This document shows, one piece after another, positions 58,819 to 64,000 of a stretch of DNA of 64,000 nucleotides (position 1 is the first letter of the stretch; each line of letters starts with the position of its first letter). A model generated the notes under the pieces. That model did no database searches. It was not told the origin of the DNA and saw only the letters and a program-made list of their open reading frames with translations. The translations under genes and the position numbers were made by a program. The stretch is from positions 6,324,001 through 6,388,000 of the forward strand of contig NC_013929.1 of assembly GCF_000091305.1 (NCBI RefSeq), read 5' to 3'. This DNA comes from Streptomyces scabiei 87.22 (lineage in GTDB: Bacteria > Actinomycetota > Actinomycetes > Streptomycetales > Streptomycetaceae).

Positions 58819-59454
58819 TCACATACGGCCGTTGACGGCGTAGCCGACCTTTTCCTTCTCGAACACGTTGCGGGTCCAGTTGCCGAACCGCAGGTTTCCG
58901 TTCCACTCGTAGGTGGTTCCGCCCTGGCAGCCCCGGTTGGTCCTGACCCAGCCGCCGGCGAAATCGCCCTGCGTCCAGCGGCGGACCGCGACCTGGACGG
59001 GCTGCGCCACGTCACCGCCGTTGAGGTGCACGGTCCAGGTGAAGTTCGTGCTGATCTCGGTGGTCTTCTGGTATCCGCCGACCAGGGAGAGCACGGTGTT
59101 GTACCACTTCTTGGAGGGCGACGTGGCGTTACCGAGGTCCACGCCGCCGCCGATGGCCCAGCCGGTGGTCGTGGTCTTCGACTTCGTCCACGCGTAGTCG
59201 CAGGTCCGGCCGCGGGGGCACTGGAACTCGGTCCCGCGCCAGACCCAGTCGTCCCAGGTGTTGCCGGCCCGCTGCCGGGTGATCGACCGGGTCACGTTGC
59301 CGCCGCCCGTGCCGGGGACGACGTTCGCTCCGTCGGAATAGCTCTGGCTGAAGCACTGGGTGGCGGCACTCGCCGTGCCCTCGGTCGTGGCCAGAGTGGT
59401 GAGGGCCAGCGCTCCGCACAGCAGAGCGCGATTCCACCAGACTCTCTTGCGCAT
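58819..59454 (-). CDS. Secreted protein of family B, copy 2
   Basis: The protein has 211 residues. The signal ends near TASAATQC. Mature cysteines are 34, 79, 85 and 176. The centre has long alternating Ser/Thr-rich strands: SKTTTTGWAIGGGVDLG, GGYQKTTEISTNFTWTVHLN and PVQVAVRRWTQGDFAGGWV. That pattern resembles the stem region of aerolysin/ETX-type β-pore proteins; this is inference from pattern only. It is about 91% identical to the next gene upstream, with most changes in the signal peptide. The ATG is at 59454. Confidence 0.8.
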   Translation of the reverse strand: MRKRVWWNRALLCGALALTTLATTEGTASAATQCFSQSYSDGANVVPGTGGGNVTRSITRQRAGNTWDDWVWRGTEFQCPRGRTCDYAWTKSKTTTTGWAIGGGVDLGNATSPSKKWYNTVLSLVGGYQKTTEISTNFTWTVHLNGGDVAQPVQVAVRRWTQGDFAGGWVRTNRGCQGGTTYEWNGNLRFGNWTRNVFEKEKVGYAVNGRM

Positions 59455-59582
59455 GACGGTGTCCTTTCTCGGAGAAGGAAATGCCCGGAAGTGATGGTGG
59501 GGGGATTCAGGCTGTCCGGGTTCTGTTCGGAGTGGGCCGGTGAACGGAAGTGGCCCACGGAAATGACCGGGTGATATCGGGG

Positions 59583-60218
59583 TCACATGCGGCCGTTGAC
59601 GGCGTAGCCGACCTTTTCCTTCTCGAAGACGTCGCGGGTCCAGTTGCCGAACCGCAGGTTTCCGTTCCACTCGTAGGTGGTTCCGCCCTGGCAGCCCCGG
59701 TTGGTCCTGACCCAGCCGCCGGCGAAATCGCCCTGCGTCCAGCGGCGGACCGCGACCTGAATGGGCTGTGCCACATCGCCGCCGTTGAGATGCACGGTCC
59801 AGGTGAATGAGGTCGTGATCTGAGTGGTCTTCTGATATCCGCCGACCAGACCGAGCACGGTGTTGTACCACTTCTTGGAGGGCGAGCTGGCATTACCGAG
59901 ATCGGTCCCGCCGCCTATGGCCCAGCCGGTGGTCGTCGTCTTCGACTTGTCCCACGCGTATTCACAGGTCCGGCCGCGGGGGCACTGGAACTCGGTCCCG
60001 CGCCAGACCCAGTCGTCCCAGGTGTTGCCGGCCCGCTGCCGGGTGATCGACCGGGTCACGTTGCCGCCGCCCGTGCCGGGGACGACGTTCGCTCCGTCGG
60101 AATAGCTCTGGCTGAAGCACTGGGTGGCGGCACTCGCCGTGCCCTCGGTCGTGGCCAGGGTCGCGAGGGCGAGGGTGCCGCACATCAGGACGCGAGCCCA
60201 CCAGGTGTTCGTCCTCAT
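59583..60218 (-). CDS. Secreted protein of family B, copy 1
   Basis: The protein has 211 residues, the same length as the second copy. Only 18 residues differ, eight of them in the signal peptide (MRTNTWWARVLMCG here). Differences in the mature part are conservative, such as TQITTSF for TEISTNF. DNA in the central part is almost identical (offset 764 bp), suggesting recent duplication or gene conversion. The ATG at 60218 is two bases after the stop of family A copy 1, so translation is coupled. Confidence 0.82.
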   Translation of the reverse strand: MRTNTWWARVLMCGTLALATLATTEGTASAATQCFSQSYSDGANVVPGTGGGNVTRSITRQRAGNTWDDWVWRGTEFQCPRGRTCEYAWDKSKTTTTGWAIGGGTDLGNASSPSKKWYNTVLGLVGGYQKTTQITTSFTWTVHLNGGDVAQPIQVAVRRWTQGDFAGGWVRTNRGCQGGTTYEWNGNLRFGNWTRDVFEKEKVGYAVNGRM

Positions 60219-60220
60219 GC

Positions 60221-60658
60221 TCAGTACACCTGCGACCACTCGGCGGGCGTGCGGTTGGCCACCTGGCCGATGAGGTCCACCCGGTTCATGGTGAGGCAGG
60301 GGTCGTCGCCGTACTTGTCGTTGAACAGGTCGCCGGCGTCTTCGCAGGTCCAGGACCTGATGGGCTGACGCGGGTTCCAGGTCACCTTGCCGTAGCCGGG
60401 CAGATCGCGGCCGTTGATGCTGTTGGTCTTGTCGATGACGCGCAGGCAGATGCCGAAGTCGACCTTCGGCACCTCCAGCACCTTGGCCATGATCCCGACC
60501 GTCTTGCCGTTGGCCCGGGCCTCCCAGTAGTTCCCGCAGATACGGGAACCCGACTGGGCCTCGGCCGTCGCCGGCAGGGTGAGCGTGGTGGCCGCCGCCG
60601 CTGTGATCGCCAGAGCGGCCAGGGCCGTCCTGCGGCCGAAGGGGAGTGCGATCGCCAT
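60221..60658 (-). CDS. Secreted protein of family A, copy 1
   Basis: The protein has 145 residues. A signal peptide (AALAITAAAATTLTLPATAEA) precedes QSGSRICGNYWEARANG. Four cysteines match family A copy 2, although the middle part has diverged (about 35-40% identity by eye). The ATG at 60658 follows AAGGAG. It is the first gene of the cluster, behind a good promoter. Coupling to a family B gene suggests that A and B proteins act as a pair outside the cell. Confidence 0.8.
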   Translation of the reverse strand: MAIALPFGRRTALAALAITAAAATTLTLPATAEAQSGSRICGNYWEARANGKTVGIMAKVLEVPKVDFGICLRVIDKTNSINGRDLPGYGKVTWNPRQPIRSWTCEDAGDLFNDKYGDDPCLTMNRVDLIGQVANRTPAEWSQVY

Positions 60659-60733
60659 TGATGTCTCCTTGGGGTCCACGAAACGGTCCTCCGAGCGAGG
60701 ACCGAATTCGAGGGCGGGGGGTGGTCGGCCATC

Positions 60734-60763
60734 AATATGGAGCGCCATCTGATGGGAAGTCAA
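60734..60763 (-). promoter_or_regulatory. Promoter of the A-B secreted protein cluster
   Basis: On the minus strand TTGACT (60763-60758) and CATATT (60739-60734) are separated by 18 bp. The predicted start lies about 70 nt before the first ATG. The surrounding DNA is clearly AT-richer than the genome. Confidence 0.6.
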
Positions 60764-60866
60764 GACTTCAAGAACCTTTTTCGAGCGACTTCTGAAATCG
60801 CGTCAGAAAGAAATGTGCGGGCATGCCGAAGCACCCTTTGGGCGCATCTGCAAAAGGCTGCGGGAC

Positions 60867-60960
60867 GCGCGAAAAGGGTTATCGGAAAGGTTGCGAAGGC
60901 ATCGCGAAAGAGTCCACGAAAGGATCGCGGAGGAGGTCGCGAAAGGGATCGCGAAAAGGG
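60867..60960 (+). repeat. Phased array of CGAAAG-like motifs
   Basis: Eight related motifs (CGAAAA, CGGAAA, CGAAGG, CGAAAG and variants) begin at 60870, 60883, 60894, 60905, 60917, 60928, 60940 and 60952, an average spacing of about 11.7 bp. The spacing is not a multiple of three. The region between 60764 and 61465 has no supported gene and carries this array between the divergent secreted-protein and NlpC genes. Confidence 0.75.
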
Positions 60961-61465
60961 CGGCTCTCACATGAACGGACGGGGGCGGCTCTACGGCTCC
61001 CAAAGAGGGTGGGGGGTCTTTGGTCACGGCTCTGGTTCAGCGCTGATCATGCAACCGAATAGCTTGAAACGTCAAGATCGACCCTCGGCGGACTCAATGA
61101 ACGAAACGCTACCCGGCAGTCACTTTCGAGTAATTACCGGACCGTCCGGTAACTATGGGGTTGCCGAAACGTTTTTCCTTTCTTTCGGCTTTCCCTGCCG
61201 GCGGCATCCGGCGATCGCCCGACGCCTGGCGCCCGCCTCGGCCGCCGCCGCCAGGCCACCCGACCGCCGCCGCGAGCGCCGCCCCGGCCACGGGTCACCG
61301 GCCACCGGTCACTGGCCGGTCCGCGGGTGGACACCCGCCGGCCCCGGCCCGGGAGCGGCGGAGTACATCATTTGGACCGTCAGCATGCGACACCGGGAGA
61401 CAGTTGAGAAACTGACGGGCGTGCAGAAGCGTGGAATTCTTCGGTCGGTTCGCGAGGGGAATCGT

Positions 61466-63079
61466 ATGGAGACTCCGGTATTCGAGGAGGTCGATCCGGG
61501 GACCGATTGCGAATGCCCCGGCTGTGTCCACTGGCGGCGGGTCATGCCCTACTCGGCCCAGTACGCCCATGTGAGTCACCCGGCGGCCAGGGCCGTCAGG
61601 AACGCCCTGGTGGTCGCCACCGCCGCCGGTGCCGCACTCGGCGCGGGGCATGTCGTACCGGCGGTCGCGGCGACCCACGGACCGGTTCGCCCCGGTGCCG
61701 TTCCCGCAGGTGAGGGGCCTGATACCCCGCAGGGGGTCAAGGGTGCGCTGCACGGCCCCCGAGGGCGTCCGGCGGACGGGAAGAAGCCGCTGAAGGAGGT
61801 GACGCTGCCGCCCACCACCCGCGCCGACATCATCAGGCGAGCCAGAGCCTGGGTCGAGGCCGAGGTTCCTTACAGCATGCGCGCGTACTGGTCCGACGGA
61901 TATCGGCAGGACTGCTCGGGGTTCGTCTCGATGGCCTGGAACCTCCCCGGGAACGAATGGACCGGCAGCCTCGGCAAGTTCGCACAGCGCATTTCGAAGG
62001 ACCGGCTCGAACCGGGCGACATGTTGCTCTTCCATAATCCGAAGGACCCTCGAAAGGGTTCGCACGTCGTCATTTTCGGGGGCTGGACGGACGACGCGGA
62101 GACCCACTACATCGCCTACGAGTCGACCCACCCGTACGCCCGCAGGAAGGCCACCCCGTACGGGTACTGGGACAACGCCGCCCACTACGTGCCGTACCGC
62201 TACAAGGGCCTGATCGCCGACGACGCCGACCTGCCGGACTACGGGACCGACTCCGCCGGCGACCTCGGCGACCCCGGCGGCCCCGGCGCGCCCGCCGTCC
62301 CGCCGAGGACGCCGGAGCCGCCGGGCGCGCAGGGGGCCGCCGGGCCGTCCGGTGGGGAGCGCTACCCGGGCCCCGGGGCCTTCGGTCCCGGCGCGCACAA
62401 CAAGTACGTGGCCCGGCTGGGGCACATGCTCGTGCGACGCGGCGGCGCCCGCTTCTACACCGGCGGACCGGGACCGGGCTGGTCGGCCGCCGACCGCAGG
62501 GCGACCCGGGCCTTCCAGCGGGCGCAGGGCTGGTCGGGCCACTTCGCCGACGGCATTCCGGGCCCCCTGACCTGGGCGTATCTGGTCACCGGGCGGGGCC
62601 GGGACATTCCGCAGACCGGGAACCAGGGCCCGCGGGGGAAGCCGGCGGCACCCGAGCCGCCGGTGGTGCACCGGCCGCCGGGCATGCCGGGAGGGTCCGG
62701 CACCCTCGCCCCGTCCCGCACCCCCGGCGCCTCCCGCCCACCGGGAGCGCCGTCGGTGAAGCCCATGCCGCCCGCCCCGCCCGGGGGTTCCGGGGACCCG
62801 GTGGCTCCCGGTGGACCCCCGCCGCCCGCCTCGCACGGCGTCGCCGGTTATCCGGGGCGCGGCATGTTCCGGCCGGGCGCGGACAACGCGTATGTCCTCC
62901 GGCTGGGGAAGCAGCTGGTCAAGAGGGGGTTCGGCAAGTACTACACCTCGGGTCCGGGGCCGCGCTGGGGCGAGTCGGACCGCCGGAACGTGGAGGCGTT
63001 CCAGCGGGCCCAGGGGTGGCGCGGCGGCGCGGCGGACGGCTACCCGGGCCCCGAGACCTGGCGCCGGCTGTTCTCCTGA
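61466..63079 (+). CDS. NlpC/P60-like cell-wall hydrolase with two peptidoglycan-binding-like repeats
   Basis: The protein has 537 residues. The start has a Cys motif (DCECPGCVHW) before a hydrophobic signal or anchor helix (AVRNALVVATAAGAALGAG). The peptidase core is DGYRQDCSGFVSMAWNL with Cys150 and KGSHVVIFGGW with His200. Two repeats of about 75 residues follow, each YPG..F.PGA.N.YV.RLG then FQRAQGW, ending DG.PGP.TW; Pro/Gly linkers join them. It probably cuts or binds peptidoglycan. The ATG at 61466 follows GAGGGG. Confidence 0.85.
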   Translation: METPVFEEVDPGTDCECPGCVHWRRVMPYSAQYAHVSHPAARAVRNALVVATAAGAALGAGHVVPAVAATHGPVRPGAVPAGEGPDTPQGVKGALHGPRGRPADGKKPLKEVTLPPTTRADIIRRARAWVEAEVPYSMRAYWSDGYRQDCSGFVSMAWNLPGNEWTGSLGKFAQRISKDRLEPGDMLLFHNPKDPRKGSHVVIFGGWTDDAETHYIAYESTHPYARRKATPYGYWDNAAHYVPYRYKGLIADDADLPDYGTDSAGDLGDPGGPGAPAVPPRTPEPPGAQGAAGPSGGERYPGPGAFGPGAHNKYVARLGHMLVRRGGARFYTGGPGPGWSAADRRATRAFQRAQGWSGHFADGIPGPLTWAYLVTGRGRDIPQTGNQGPRGKPAAPEPPVVHRPPGMPGGSGTLAPSRTPGASRPPGAPSVKPMPPAPPGGSGDPVAPGGPPPPASHGVAGYPGRGMFRPGADNAYVLRLGKQLVKRGFGKYYTSGPGPRWGESDRRNVEAFQRAQGWRGGAADGYPGPETWRRLFS

Positions 63080-63129
63080 CGGCACGACCGGCGTCCACCG
63101 GGGCGCGGATCCGCCGACCTCCCGGACCC

Positions 63130-63175
63130 CCTTCCCGTCCCTGGCCCGATCCCCTTCCCGTCCCTGGCCCGATCC
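63130..63175 (+). repeat. 23-bp tandem duplication before the SPFH gene
   Basis: Two exact units (63130-63152 and 63153-63175) are followed by shorter GATCCCCGGCCC units to about 63225. The rest of the gap to 63283 holds only the ribosome site of the next gene. Confidence 0.85.
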
Positions 63176-63283
63176 CCGGCCCGATCCCCGGCCGGACCCG
63201 GGCCCGACTCCCGGCCCGACGTCCCACCCGAACCGGTGGGGCCCTCACCACGGTTCTTCCTGCGCGGAGGCATGGAGGCACGT

Positions 63284-64000
63284 ATGCGTACGACCACCCC
63301 ACCCACACCGGAGCCCGATGGGCCCGCGCGGCCCGCCCGGCTCATCCAGAACGAGACCACCACCGAGATCCCCGTCCACCTGCTGTTCCGCGACGACCCC
63401 GTACCGGTGGCCTTCCCCCTCGCGCCCGCCGTCGTGGGCCGGCGGCGCGGTACCGGCGAGCAGCCGCGGGTACGGCAGGGAATCGCGTCCGCCGAGCCGC
63501 GCCCCGCCGTCGAGGTCGACCCCGAGCTGGTCGAGCGGCCGGCGCGGGTGGTCCCCGGCGCGCTGGGCGTGCTGGGCGGGGCCTGCGGGGTGGCCGGATG
63601 CGTCCTCACCTCCTGGTGGGCCGGGGTGCTGCCGGGGCTCGCGGCGAGGGCGCTCGGACTGCCGGCCGCGTACGCGGGCGCCGGACTCGGACCGGCGCAG
63701 TGGGCCGCGTACACCGGAGCCGGGGCCCTGACGATGTTCGGTTTCGGCGGGCTGGCACGGGGGCGGACCGGAGGGGCCTGGGTGCTCGGGCTCTTCGGGC
63801 GTTACCGGGGGACCGTCCGCCGCACCGGCCTGCTCTGGGTGAACCCGCTGGTGCTGCGCCGCCGCGTCGACGTACGGCTGCGGCACTGGCGCAGCGAGCC
63901 GATCGCGGCCGTCGACGCAGGCGGGGTCGCCATGCGTGTCGTCGTCCTGGTGACGTGGCGGGTCAGGGACACCGCACGGGCGGTGCTCGGGATCGAGGAC
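63284..64000 (+). CDS. SPFH/band 7-domain membrane protein, 3' end outside the window
   Basis: The frame is open from 63284 to the last base (239 codons visible). The N-terminal 80 residues are Pro/Arg-rich and cytoplasmic. Two membrane helices follow (LGVLGGACGVAGCVLTSWWA and WAAYTGAGALTMFGFGGLA). The SPFH domain then begins: FGRYRGTVRRTGLLWVNPL, RRVDVRLRHWRSEPIAAVDA and VVLVTWRVRDTARAVL. SPFH proteins build membrane microdomain scaffolds. The ATG at 63284 has GGAGG five bases upstream; an ATG at 63272 is less suitable. Confidence 0.87.
   Translation, partial: MRTTTPPTPEPDGPARPARLIQNETTTEIPVHLLFRDDPVPVAFPLAPAVVGRRRGTGEQPRVRQGIASAEPRPAVEVDPELVERPARVVPGALGVLGGACGVAGCVLTSWWAGVLPGLAARALGLPAAYAGAGLGPAQWAAYTGAGALTMFGFGGLARGRTGGAWVLGLFGRYRGTVRRTGLLWVNPLVLRRRVDVRLRHWRSEPIAAVDAGGVAMRVVVLVTWRVRDTARAVLGIED

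Overview
The window looks like chromosomal DNA of a Streptomyces or a very close actinomycete. GC is very high with G/C at third codon positions, GTG starts are common, and several gene families typical of the genus are present: DUF397/Scr1-type regulators, class E and F sortases, a TIGR04222 protein, a cslA-glxA pair and WhiJ/AbaA-like loci. Most genes are conserved housekeeping or cell-envelope genes. An accessory island occupies roughly 22.2-40.1 kb.

Region 0-22 kb (core-like). The 3' end of rdgB is followed by tRNA-Leu, a frameshifted HNH gene, bcp, a DUF3618 protein, a GroES-like protein, and a guanidine-III riboswitch in front of an SMR guanidinium exporter. Next come a class A penicillin-binding protein with a very long Gly/Ser-rich tail, a three-gene ABC-2 exporter, DUF1707, a SGNH esterase, DUF445, an MFS sugar porter, several small membrane proteins, a GlxA-type AraC regulator, Hsp18, a large lipoprotein and an AlkZ-like protein.

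Region 22-40 kb (accessory). This part holds a Phd/RelE-like toxin-antitoxin pair and a short TIGR04222 protein. A probable peptide-modification locus follows: a 54-residue peptide, a JmjC oxygenase and an aldo/keto reductase on one strand, with a CYTH protein and an APH-fold kinase beside them. Two WhiJ/Scr1-type regulator groups and a winged-helix HNH gene come next. The island ends with an operon-like array encoding a winged-helix HNH-like protein, a ParB-like protein, a SNF2 ATPase and a C5-cytosine methyltransferase, with vsr convergent at its end. I read this last array as a candidate restriction/defence system of unusual composition.

Region 40-64 kb (core-like, envelope and secretion). 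It contains a SEC-C protein, a GH30 galactanase, sortase E, YidC, a Gfo/Idh oxidoreductase divergent from a ROK regulator, a secreted protein with a sortase-like LAASG signal, a NagD-type HAD phosphatase and sortase F. The glycan locus follows (GH6 glucanase, glxA and cslA), which is known to build the hyphal-tip glucan in Streptomyces. After tRNA-Lys there is a four-gene cluster of two paralogous secreted protein families (order A-B-B-A), then a signal-anchored NlpC/P60-like hydrolase, and an SPFH protein cut by the window end. Non-coding sequence carries many strong hairpins, short tandem repeats and at least four copies of a dispersed GC-rich element.
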